47,719 bases of DNA from Pseudomonadota bacterium (GCA_018262285.1 JAGTRX010000014.1:1-47719), one strand, 5' to 3'; shown: positions 26,858 through 33,400, counted from the stretch's first letter. Made by a program: numbers and translations. The notes: generated from the letters alone by a model not told the origin.

Positions 26858-27466
26858 ATGAAGTTGATCGGCACCCTGACCAGCCCTTACGTCCGCAAGG
26901 TTCGTATTGTCCTGGCGGAAAAGAAAATCGAATACGATTTCGAAATCGACTCGCCTTCGGACGCCAAGAGCAAGGTTGCGTTGGTCAATCCGCTGGGCAA
27001 AGTTCCTGTTCTGATTCTGGACGACGAAACAGCGCTTTTCGACTCGCCGGTCATTGTCGAATATCTCGACAAAGTCACTCCCAACAACAAGCTATTGCCT
27101 GCCACCAATCGGGAACGCACTGAAGTCAAACGCTGGGAAGCCTTGGGTGACGGCCTGCTCGACGCCGCTACCAGCGCCGTTTACGAAAGCCGCCGCCTGA
27201 AGAAAGAGCAAAGCGCTACCTGGATCAACCGCCAGCGCGAAAAAGTCACCCGCACCGTAACTTTCATGTCGCGCGAACTGGCCGACAAGTCCTACTGCGT
27301 TGGCACCCATTTTTCCCTTGCTGACATCGCCGTCGGCACGGCACTCGGCTATCTTTTGTTTCGCTTTCCCGACATCGACTGGAAAACAGATTATCCCAAC
27401 CTTGAGCGCCTGTACGAAAAATTGATGCAACGCCCTGCATTTGCCGACACCGCGCCGCAAGAGTAA
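26858..27466 (+). CDS. Glutathione S-transferase
   Basis: A 202-residue GST. The N-terminal thioredoxin-like half starts MKLIGTLTSPYVRKVRIVLA, with Ser9 in the position of the catalytic hydroxyl. It carries the glutathione-binding NPLGKVPVLILDD and DSPVIVEYLD motifs. The C-terminal helical half contains FSLADIAVGTALGYL. The start places the family-typical MKL(I/Y)G at residue 1. The substrate is unknown. It may form a unit with the EEP-family gene 24 bp downstream. Confidence 0.93.
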   Translation: MKLIGTLTSPYVRKVRIVLAEKKIEYDFEIDSPSDAKSKVALVNPLGKVPVLILDDETALFDSPVIVEYLDKVTPNNKLLPATNRERTEVKRWEALGDGLLDAATSAVYESRRLKKEQSATWINRQREKVTRTVTFMSRELADKSYCVGTHFSLADIAVGTALGYLLFRFPDIDWKTDYPNLERLYEKLMQRPAFADTAPQE

Positions 27467-27490
27467 GCGCACACAAGATCATTCTTTGAA

Positions 27491-28441
27491 ATGTCTGTCA
27501 GGTCTCGCCTCTCCATCTACGCGAGGCTGATGACGTTCAGCTGCTTCGCAGGACTGCTGACGCCGCTTGCAAATGCATTTCTCGCTGACAGCGCCGGCCG
27601 CATCGCATGGATCATCGACCTGACCAGCCACTGGCAATGGCTTTTCGTCATCGGCCTCGTCATCGGCTCAGGCATCGCCGCCTGTAAACAAAAAAGGTGG
27701 GCACTGGCGCTTCTTGCCCTACCCCTGCCCTGGCTGACCGTCTCACCCCTAGCGCCAGCAGCATCCCAAGCCGACAAGGCATTTCTGGTCGCCTCTGCCA
27801 ATGTCCATTTTGGCAACCAAGATCCGGCACCACTCATTCAATGGCTGGCAAAAACCCAGCCTGACATCGTCGTGCTTATCGAAATTTCGCCTGAATACGC
27901 TGCCGCGCTCAAAAAACTTCCAGGTTACCCGCATCGGCATCTCGCCCCCCAGCCAGATCCATTCGGCATCGCCTTGCTATCCCGCCATCCCTTGCGCCAG
28001 ATTGCCGCCCTCCGGAACGCCGACGGCATTCCACGCATCGAAGCCGAAATCGATTGGCAAGGCAAAAGCATCAACATAATCGGCTATCACCCGATGCCGC
28101 CAATCACGCCACAGCATCACGCCACCCGCAACCAGGAATTGCAAAGCTTTGCCATAAGAGCCAGCCAATCGAAGCAGCCAATGATCGTGGCCGGCGACCT
28201 CAACGCCAGCCCTTGGTCCTCAGCCTTTCACAGCCTCGACAAACTTGGACTGTGGCGTGCCAGCGGCCTACGCCCAACCTGGCCGGCCATTGGTCAGGGA
28301 ATCATCGGCATTCCGATCGACCATGCCCTCGTTTCGGCGCACTGGTCTGTACTGGAATCTGGACTCGGCCCCAATCTCGGCTCCGACCACCGACCCTTGC
28401 TGGTAAAAATCAGCCCATCCGGGTCACGCAAACAGCCATGA
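27491..28441 (+). CDS. Endonuclease/exonuclease/phosphatase family protein, membrane-anchored
   Basis: A 316-residue protein. About three N-terminal hydrophobic helices (to ~residue 95) are followed by an EEP (DNase I-like) domain. The domain carries ANVHFGN, DIVVLIEISPE (metal-binding Glu), IVAGDLNASPWSSAF (Asp/Asn), and the closing IDHAL and GSDHRPLLVKI. The layout matches the YafD-type membrane EEP proteins of Proteobacteria, whose substrate is unknown. It is the last gene before the tRNA-associated element. Confidence 0.88.
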   Translation: MSVRSRLSIYARLMTFSCFAGLLTPLANAFLADSAGRIAWIIDLTSHWQWLFVIGLVIGSGIAACKQKRWALALLALPLPWLTVSPLAPAASQADKAFLVASANVHFGNQDPAPLIQWLAKTQPDIVVLIEISPEYAAALKKLPGYPHRHLAPQPDPFGIALLSRHPLRQIAALRNADGIPRIEAEIDWQGKSINIIGYHPMPPITPQHHATRNQELQSFAIRASQSKQPMIVAGDLNASPWSSAFHSLDKLGLWRASGLRPTWPAIGQGIIGIPIDHALVSAHWSVLESGLGPNLGSDHRPLLVKISPSGSRKQP

Positions 28442-28476
28442 ATATGCTCCAGCCTTTCTTGTCGCCGCATGGGCTT

Positions 28477-28526
28477 CTGGGCGTCCTATCTAAAGTTGGA
28501 AGTCTTGAGTAGCAGAGGACGCCCAG
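28477..28526. repeat. 11-bp perfect inverted repeat
   Basis: CTGGGCGTCCT at 28477-28487 is the exact reverse complement of AGGACGCCCAG at 28516-28526, with a 28-bp loop. No T-run follows, so it is not a typical terminator. It lies in the gene-free stretch between the EEP gene and the tRNA. It could be a transcript-stabilising hairpin, or the remnant of a mobile element whose coding part is gone. Confidence 0.6.
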
Positions 28527-28623
28527 GTGTTTGCCCATACGCTGAAAGCGTTTGGCTTTTGACGACCGCTCGCCATTTATGCCTCCCGGGTTTACAGCAA
28601 ATTGACATGCAGAGAGAAGCCGT

Positions 28624-28652
28624 TTTGCGAAACTTGTGCTAGTTGGTACAAT
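28624..28652 (+). promoter_or_regulatory. Candidate promoter of tRNA-Ala
   Basis: TTTGCG (28624-28629) and TACAAT (28647-28652) are separated by 17 bp. The predicted start, about 7 bp on, lies about 5 bp before the mature tRNA 5' end at 28664. Confidence 0.6.
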
Positions 28653-28663
28653 CTAGCACTACT

Positions 28664-28739
28664 GGGCCGATAGCTCAGCTGGGAGAGCGCTGCGTTCGCA
28701 ATGCAGAGGTCGTGAGTTCGATCCTCATTCGGTCCACCA
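28664..28739 (+). tRNA. tRNA-Ala (anticodon CGC)
   Basis: A 76-nt cloverleaf. The acceptor GGGCCGA pairs with TCGGTCC and includes the G3-U70 wobble that defines alanine tRNAs. The anticodon stem CTGCG/TGCAG carries the loop TTCGCAA with anticodon CGC. The T arm is GTGAG-TTCGATC-CTCAT. The discriminator is A and CCA is encoded. The integrative element's left repeat begins within its last six bases. Confidence 0.96.
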
Positions 28740-28770
28740 GATACAAATCCAGCGAAGTCCAAGATAGGCC
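28734..28770 (+). repeat. attL direct repeat (37 bp)
   Basis: A perfect copy of 35654-35690. It begins with the last six bases of tRNA-Ala (CCACCA) and runs through the sequence downstream of the tRNA to the AGGCC that forms the base of the terminator stem. Homology extends imperfectly to the left (CATTCGG in both copies, with one extra T here). Confidence 0.95.
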
Positions 28771-28807
28771 TGAAAACCCAATAAACACGGGGATTCAGGC
28801 CTTTTTT
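28766..28807 (+). terminator. Intrinsic terminator after tRNA-Ala (element-supplied arm)
   Basis: AGGCCTGAA (28766-28774) pairs perfectly with TTCAGGCCT (28794-28802), followed by a run of six Ts. The first five bases of the stem belong to the att core and the rest is element DNA. The tRNA therefore keeps a terminator after integration. Confidence 0.88.
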
Positions 28808-28843
28808 GTGTCCAATGCAGTACAAAAAAGCCTATTGCAATCC

Positions 28844-28903
28844 GGGGGTACATGGGGGTATAAAACGGGGGTACATCGATATAGCTTTATGGGAGATACC
28901 CCC
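28844..28903. repeat. GGGGGTA heptamer cluster, left end
   Basis: Three direct copies of GGGGGTA (28844-28850, 28854-28860, 28867-28873) and one inverted copy (TACCCCC, 28897-28903) lie between the tRNA terminator and the integrase ATG. The same heptamer recurs at the right end. Such iterated short sites near att sites suit arm-type binding by the integrase or its recombination directionality factor, and would also overlap the int promoter. The function is inferred. Confidence 0.7.
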
Positions 28904-28904
28904 A

Positions 28905-30122
28905 ATGCCCCTTAGTGATACGCCAATCCGCGCGGCAAAGCCTACAGAGAAGCCATATAAGCTGCCCGACGAGAAAGGTTTGTTCTTGCTGGTGTGCCCA
29001 AGTGGCTCGAAATACTGGCGACAGAAATATCGCTATGGCGGCAAGGAGAAAATGCTCGCTCATGGTGTTTATCCCGATATTAGTCTGAAAGAAGCCAGAG
29101 AACGCCGAGACGCTGCCCGCAAGTTGCTGGCGAATGACATTGACCCTGGCGAAAACAAAAAGGTGCAGAAGGCCGCAAAACTGGAAAGGTCCGCAAATTC
29201 CTTTGAGGTCATAGCCCGCGAATGGTTTGCAAAGCACAAACCAAACTGGGCCATCTCCCATGCGGACAAGATCATTGCGCGTTTGGAAAACGACATATTC
29301 CCCTGGCTCGGCGGAAAGCCAATCGCTGAAATTACTGCGCCAGATATCCTGGCCGCCCTTCGCCGTATTGAGAGTCGAGGAGCACTAGATACAGCGCATC
29401 GTGCCTTACAAAACTGCGGACAGGTGTTTCGGTATGCTGTCGCTACTGGAAGGGTCACACGTGATCCTTGTGGCGATCTTCGCGGTGCTTTACCTCCGGC
29501 AAGGCCAGGGCATTTTGCAGCAATTACGGAACCCCTAAAAATTGCTGAACTGTTACGAGCCATCGATGATGTTCCCGCTGGCCTAGTGGTTAAATCCGCC
29601 CTTAAACTCTCCCCTCTGCTGTTCGTTCGCCCAGGTGAATTAAGGACTGCGCGTTGGGCAGACATCAACATGGAAAAAGCGGAGTGGCAATATTTCGTAA
29701 GCAAGACGAAAACCGATCATTTGGTCCCTCTCTCATCGCAAGCTATAGCAATTCTTAAAGAGCTATACCCTTTGACCGGCCAAGGAGAATATGTTTTCCC
29801 TGGGGCACGCTCTAGAAATAGCCCCATGAGCGGCATGGCGGTAAATGTGGCTTTGCGACGCGCCGGCTACAACACCCGCGAGGAACAAACGGGACATGGC
29901 TTCCGGGCAATGGCAAGGACGATACTGCACCAGGAATTAGGGATTGCACCGGAGATCATCGAGCATCAATTGGCGCACCGCGTGCCCGATGCTCTAGGTA
30001 CGGCCTACAATCGAACAAAATTTCTCAAGGACAGGAGAGTCATGATGCAAACTTGGGCGGACTATCTCGACAAAATTAAATCTGGCGCAGACGTGATTCA
30101 GCTAAATGGCGAGGCCGCGTAG
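28905..30122 (+). CDS. int: Tyrosine-type integrase, P4/DUF4102 family
   Basis: A 405-residue integrase. The N-terminal DUF4102 arm-binding domain (about 1-90, LPDEKGLFLLVCPSGSKYWR) precedes a SAM-like core-binding domain and the catalytic domain. The catalytic residues are all visible: Arg242 in VRPGELR, Lys267/269 in SKTKTDH, HGFR at 331-334 (His, Arg), His358 in HQLAHR, and Tyr368 in AYNRTKF. The ATG at 28905 is chosen for the family start MPLSDTPIRAAKP and the upstream GGGAGA. It reads away from tRNA-Ala, the usual orientation for this family. It is not an integron IntI: the extra helix region is absent and the architecture is P4-like. Confidence 0.96.
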   Translation: MPLSDTPIRAAKPTEKPYKLPDEKGLFLLVCPSGSKYWRQKYRYGGKEKMLAHGVYPDISLKEARERRDAARKLLANDIDPGENKKVQKAAKLERSANSFEVIAREWFAKHKPNWAISHADKIIARLENDIFPWLGGKPIAEITAPDILAALRRIESRGALDTAHRALQNCGQVFRYAVATGRVTRDPCGDLRGALPPARPGHFAAITEPLKIAELLRAIDDVPAGLVVKSALKLSPLLFVRPGELRTARWADINMEKAEWQYFVSKTKTDHLVPLSSQAIAILKELYPLTGQGEYVFPGARSRNSPMSGMAVNVALRRAGYNTREEQTGHGFRAMARTILHQELGIAPEIIEHQLAHRVPDALGTAYNRTKFLKDRRVMMQTWADYLDKIKSGADVIQLNGEAA

Positions 30123-30312
30123 GAGACTGAGTTCGACCAGGAGCTGCCGGTCACTTTTTTCGCCGAAAGCAGCCTTCCCCTCCTGTCAGTATTATTATTG
30201 CATACGCTGACAGGCGCTAGTAATATAACCACTATGAATCAATCTCTTATAGAAACCAGTGACTGCGCAAGATTCTTAATAATACTGACAGACACGGGTC
30301 CGTCTATTAACT
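30123..30312. other. Non-coding stretch between integrase and first cassette, with inverted repeats
   Basis: No gene is seen. CTGTCAGTATTATTA (30183-30197) and its perfect reverse complement (30277-30291) face each other across 79 bp. A third half-site, CTGACAGG (30207-30214), forms an 8-bp hairpin with 30182-30189. A weak stem (30135-30152) followed by six Ts may terminate int transcription. The inverted repeats look like protein-binding sites or the remnant of a recombination or transposition site. Confidence 0.65.
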
Positions 30313-30319
30313 GTTAGGC
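30313..30319 (+). other. Cassette core site at the left border (GTTAGGC, attI-like)
   Basis: GTTAGGC fits the integron core consensus GTTRRRY perfectly. It is the exact reverse complement of the GCCTAAC that starts attC 1 at 31007, as expected for the two ends of one cassette. Upstream, TTAAC lies one base away, giving a simple-site arrangement reminiscent of attI. No upstream R''-type partner for a full attC is seen. Confidence 0.6.
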
Positions 30320-30324
30320 ATTAA

Positions 30325-31005
30325 ATGAGCTCATCTTCTGCCGGACGACTTTATCGAATTCTTCGCTTTGATCAAGCTGTTCAAATATTCGAAAGCGAAG
30401 AGCTTCACCTCGCACATCCATCAACTTGGGAAGACCCATATGAGGTGCGTTTGCAACACGAAGCAAGTAATAAATTATTTGGACAGTGCTGGTGTACCAG
30501 AGGGGTTTCAGACGCGATGTGGAGGATTTACTCCCCAAATCACTTGGGCGTCCGAATTTCTACCAGCACAAGGAAACTCAAAGCGGCATTAGCCGCTGGC
30601 ACCAAGTCCATGGGCGGCATTCTGCGTTTGGGTAATGTTGATTACAAGAACCAACATGACATCAACCTTGAAATGCGGGCAATTCAATCTGAACTTCAAG
30701 TTAAGTTCAGCACAGACCGCGCTATGGATGCTCTATTTCTTAAACGAGAGGCTTTCGACCACGAAGCGGAGTACAGGGCAGTAATTCACGTCCCCAACGC
30801 ATCGGAAGAAGAGATACGTGATGGAGTTAAAATCAAAGTTAATCCACACAAACTAATAGACAACATTTTGCTCGACCCTCGCGCTCCGAAAGAGTTAGCC
30901 GCTGCCTTTGCGTTCTACTTCGTGGAGAAACTGCAATACAAGCAACGGGTCGCTCCATCTGTGCTTTATAAGTCCCAAACTCCTTTGATGGTGGAGGCAG
31001 AGTAA
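30325..31005 (+). CDS. DUF2971 family protein (cassette 1)
   Basis: A 226-residue soluble protein with the DUF2971 layout: YRILRFDQAVQIFESEELHL at the start, STWEDPYE, CWCTRGVSDAMWRIYS, and the signature LFLKREAFDHEAEYRAVIHV near 150. DUF2971 proteins are frequent in genomic islands and integron cassettes; the function is unknown. The ATG lies 5 bp after the cassette core site with no Shine-Dalgarno sequence, as is common for cassette genes. The stop is 1 bp before attC 1. Confidence 0.85.
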   Translation: MSSSSAGRLYRILRFDQAVQIFESEELHLAHPSTWEDPYEVRLQHEASNKLFGQCWCTRGVSDAMWRIYSPNHLGVRISTSTRKLKAALAAGTKSMGGILRLGNVDYKNQHDINLEMRAIQSELQVKFSTDRAMDALFLKREAFDHEAEYRAVIHVPNASEEEIRDGVKIKVNPHKLIDNILLDPRAPKELAAAFAFYFVEKLQYKQRVAPSVLYKSQTPLMVEAE

Positions 31006-31006
31006 T

Positions 31007-31078
31007 GCCTAACACTGCGGCCAAGAGGGACGCTTCGCCGGCGAGCCGGCTCCGCGCCCCTTACCTCCAACGTTAGAA
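31007..31078 (+). other. attC-like site 1
   Basis: A 72-bp imperfect palindrome. It starts with R'' GCCTAAC (31007-31013) and ends with R' GTTAGAA (31072-31078), with a GC-rich centre (GCCGGCGAGCCGGC) that can fold into a hairpin. TACCTCCAACGTTA before the crossover also occurs at attC 3. The last R' base departs from GTTRRRY, but the next cassette's R'' (TTCTAAC) complements this R' exactly. Confidence 0.78.
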
Positions 31079-31122
31079 GGTACGCACACACTGTAGTTGT
31101 TAAACCACAAAGGAGGACATTC

Positions 31123-31263
31123 ATGACACTTAAACCAGGACCAAAACCAATAGCCAAATCAACAGGGAAACCGGATCAGCGCCGCCGTGATAACAAGACA
31201 ACACCAGGGAATACACCGTCCCTCAAACCTAGCAAATCTAGCAATCCAAAGAAAAGTAAATGA
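31123..31263 (+). CDS. 46-residue basic Lys/Pro-rich peptide (cassette 2)
   Basis: An ATG at 31123 preceded by AAAGGAGG at ideal spacing opens a 46-codon frame ending TGA at 31263. The product starts MTLKPGPKPIAKSTGKPDQR and is highly basic (Lys/Arg about a quarter of residues), rich in Pro, Ser and Thr, and lacks hydrophobic segments. It is probably disordered and could bind nucleic acid. It is the only gene-like frame in this 275-bp cassette and has the strongest ribosome binding site of the element. I do not recognise a family. Confidence 0.65.
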   Translation: MTLKPGPKPIAKSTGKPDQRRRDNKTTPGNTPSLKPSKSSNPKKSK

Positions 31264-31287
31264 CAAGCAACTCTCGTTAATTTTCCC

Positions 31288-31353
31288 TTCTAACCCGGCA
31301 GTCGAGCGGACCTGCGCGAAAAGCCGCGCAGGCCGCTCACTTCTACGTTATGC
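31288..31353 (+). other. attC-like site 2
   Basis: A 66-bp imperfect palindrome from R'' TTCTAAC (31288-31294) to R' GTTATGC (31347-31353). The centre can form a long stem: GAGCGG plus CCTGCGCG pairing with CGCGCAGG plus CCGCTC. CCTTCTAAC is the exact complement of GTTAGAAGG at the 5' end of the same cassette (31072-31080). Confidence 0.8.
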
Positions 31354-31374
31354 CTTATTATTCGGAGCCGCTTG

Positions 31375-32034
31375 ATGACCGAGCATTTGAAGAAGCGTTT
31401 TGACGAGTTGCTTTCCCAAGCCAATGCAGTAGCGGCAACCAAACAAAGAAAGCACAGTGAGGCCTTTGGTTCTTATGAATACGTTGAGCCGGACCTCTTG
31501 CTTGGTTGGTGCGTCAAAGCACGCAATTTGCTTGTTAGTGCCTGCGGTCGAGAGTCAGAGCATTTCAAGTCATTCGTGGAGGCTGAGAAACCGGGGCCTT
31601 ATGAGGAGAATCCGGTACGGCTTAGTCGCCTCCGAGCGGTGTTTCTCGCTGCACAAGAAGATTTTGAGGGCGGCCACCTCTCGTCTGTCCGCAATCTGGT
31701 TCAAGCAGAAGTGTTCTCAACAGAACTTGAACAGGCAAATGAGCTTCTTGCCGCTGGCTATCGAATGCCAGCGGCAGTCATTTGTGGCGTCGTTCTAGAG
31801 ACTAATCTGCGCAGTCTGTGTGAAGCGCGTGGCTTGGACGTTGGTAAGCTCGACAAGATGAACGCAGATTTGGCTAAGGCTGGGCAATACAACTCGCTTG
31901 TCCAGAAGCGCATTACTGTGCTGGCCGCCATACGAAATAGTGCGGCGCACGGAAAGCTCGCCGACTTCGATGACAAAGACGTGCGGTCCATGATCGAGGA
32001 TGTCGAAAGACTAGTAGCAGGGTGGCTCTCATGA
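31375..32034 (+). CDS. HEPN/DUF4145-like protein (cassette 3)
   Basis: A 219-residue all-helical soluble protein. The C-terminal part, from AGYRMPAAVICGVVLETNLR to VLAAIRNSAAHGKLADFDDK, matches DUF4145/HEPN-type domains. It carries RNSAAH, an R-x4-H motif of the kind that forms the RNase active site in HEPN toxins and abortive-infection proteins. The ATG at 31375 is preceded by GGAG. A defence or toxin role is inferred from the family; no antitoxin partner is evident in the same cassette. Confidence 0.75.
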   Translation: MTEHLKKRFDELLSQANAVAATKQRKHSEAFGSYEYVEPDLLLGWCVKARNLLVSACGRESEHFKSFVEAEKPGPYEENPVRLSRLRAVFLAAQEDFEGGHLSSVRNLVQAEVFSTELEQANELLAAGYRMPAAVICGVVLETNLRSLCEARGLDVGKLDKMNADLAKAGQYNSLVQKRITVLAAIRNSAAHGKLADFDDKDVRSMIEDVERLVAGWLS

Positions 32035-32047
32035 CAATGTCCATTTG

Positions 32048-32116
32048 GCATGGCCTCTCGTTCAACCGGAACTTGCGCGAAGAGCCGCGCAAGGCCGGTT
32101 ACCTCCAACGTTAAGC
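32048..32116 (+). other. attC-like site 3
   Basis: A 69-bp imperfect palindrome ending in R' GTTAAGC (32110-32116), which fits GTTRRRY. The stem AACCGG...CCGGTT encloses a TTGCGCGAAGAGCCGCGCAA hairpin almost identical to the centre of attC 2. The R'' position reads GCATGGC (32048-32054), whereas GCATAAC would complement the cassette's own 5' GTTATGC. Two bases have therefore decayed, and recombination here may be weakened. Confidence 0.72.
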
Positions 32117-32130
32117 TTAAGGAGAAATAG

Positions 32131-33057
32131 GTGGATTTAGCACAAATTGAAAAAATCACGTCGCTCCTTGGAAGCATTGGTTTCGGAGCGGTAATAGGAG
32201 GATGCGCCGTATATCTTCTTCTTAAATCATTCCTGCCCTCATATCTATCTGAAAAGGGCAAAAATCTCGCGACAAAAGAAGATGTCGCATCAATCACAGA
32301 TAAAGTCGAATCGGTTAGGACTGACTACGCAAAGGTCATAGAAGAACTAAGAGCTAACAATCAACTGAAGCTTGCGGAAATAGAGCGTCAGAGGAGTATT
32401 AAGAAAGAAGTCTATTTGCAGGCCGTAGAAGCATTAACGAGAACTCAGAACGTCGTTAGCAGTTTGTCTAATTTGAACACTGATGCACAAAAAATAACCT
32501 CTGATATGGTTAGTGACTCAGGATTAATAGCAAAAGTTCAGATCGTTGGTTCGGAAAAAACGGTCAAGGCAGTAACGACAGTCATGGCCTCGATTGGCAC
32601 TGCCATTATGGAGCTCATGCTGGAAAGAGGCGTCTTGGTCAAGAGAAAAAATAAGATCGAATTACTAGAAGTGTATTGCTCAAAAGCGCAGGACGAAATT
32701 GATCGTTATATTTCGATAATGAAGAACCTAAATTTGGAAGGAAATCAAGATAAACGCTTGTGGGATACCATAAACAACAATGTTCAATTTAAGACTCAGC
32801 AGCGCGAAAAAAACGCGCAAGAAATTAGTGACCTGTGGAAAATCCAAAACAAAGAACATCTAGAGTTTACACAGAAGTCTATGGATAGATTTTTCGAGAC
32901 ATCTGCATTGCTTCCTGATGCAGTACTCGCAGTTAGAGAAGAGCTAAATCTCACTATATCCAATGATGCATACTTGGATATCTTTAATAAGAACATTGAG
33001 CATGCGAAGAGGGTATTTGGTAACTTTCTTAAACGGCTTGCACATGAACAAGCCTAA
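32131..33057 (+). CDS. Membrane-anchored coiled-coil protein (cassette 4)
   Basis: A 308-residue protein starting at GTG with AAGGAG 6 bp upstream. One N-terminal membrane helix (about 11-34, SLLGSIGFGAVIGGCAVYLL) is followed by long helical, charged sequence with coiled-coil character (KVESVRTDYAKVIEELRANN, LKLAEIERQRSIKKEVYLQA) to the end. Base composition is clearly AT-richer than the flanking chromosome, a sign of transfer. No known domain is recognised. One-helix plus coiled-coil proteins of this kind occur among phage-defence effectors, but that is speculation. Confidence 0.75.
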   Translation: MDLAQIEKITSLLGSIGFGAVIGGCAVYLLLKSFLPSYLSEKGKNLATKEDVASITDKVESVRTDYAKVIEELRANNQLKLAEIERQRSIKKEVYLQAVEALTRTQNVVSSLSNLNTDAQKITSDMVSDSGLIAKVQIVGSEKTVKAVTTVMASIGTAIMELMLERGVLVKRKNKIELLEVYCSKAQDEIDRYISIMKNLNLEGNQDKRLWDTINNNVQFKTQQREKNAQEISDLWKIQNKEHLEFTQKSMDRFFETSALLPDAVLAVREELNLTISNDAYLDIFNKNIEHAKRVFGNFLKRLAHEQA

Positions 33058-33058
33058 C
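33052..33058 (+). other. R''-type end of cassette 4 (GCCTAAC), overlapping the stop codon
   Basis: GCCTAAC fits RYYYAAC and overlaps the TAA stop of the cassette 4 gene. It matches the complement of the cassette's 5' GTTAAGC at six of seven bases. No GTTRRRY partner is found in the next ~80 bp; a GCTTAAC, in the R'' sense, occurs at 33119-33125. The array's 3' border therefore looks truncated. Confidence 0.5.
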
Positions 33059-33241
33059 ACTACGTACAAGCGGGCGTCATGTAGGCGGGGCGCCCTCTTC
33101 AACCTCTTCCGCGCCACCGCTTAACTTCACATTGACCGTCCACTTTCCCATCCCAGGCACTTCCGCCCAGGGTCGACAAACGACACACGAGAAGCTAATG
33201 CTCAAACACCCTCCATTCCGTCAAGGGACCGTGGAATAAAT

Positions 33242-33270
33242 GAAAAGCCCCCGCCAGTCGGGGGCTTTTC
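33242..33270. terminator. Symmetrical terminator-like hairpin
   Basis: GAAAAGCCCCC (33242-33252) and GGGGGCTTTTC (33260-33270) form a perfect 11-bp stem with a 7-nt loop and an A-run/T-run on either side, so it could stop transcription from both directions. It would isolate the cassette array from the replication genes. Confidence 0.8.
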
Positions 33271-33315
33271 GTTTATGCCGCGAAAGCCCTTTACGGGCAA
33301 CCGAGAGTAAGCTCA

Positions 33316-33355
33316 GGCATGGGCATGGGTGCCACAAAGCGCCCATGCCCATGCC
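33316..33355. repeat. 14-bp perfect inverted repeat
   Basis: GGCATGGGCATGGG (33316-33329) and CCCATGCCCATGCC (33342-33355) are perfect complements around a 12-nt loop, each arm holding the unit GGCATG(G) twice. It would form a strong cruciform or single-strand hairpin. It lies about 80 bp before the first replication-module gene, so an origin (single- or double-strand) is plausible. Confidence 0.7.
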
Positions 33356-33400
33356 AAAACAGCGCTTTACATTCCAATTTGTCCACGATATGCTCCATTT

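Noticed and set aside
28905-30122. Integrase considered as the integron integrase IntI for the cassette array
   Set aside because: It has an N-terminal DUF4102 arm-binding domain and P4-type catalytic context, faces away from tRNA-Ala, and lacks the extra helix region of IntI. It serves the tRNA att sites.
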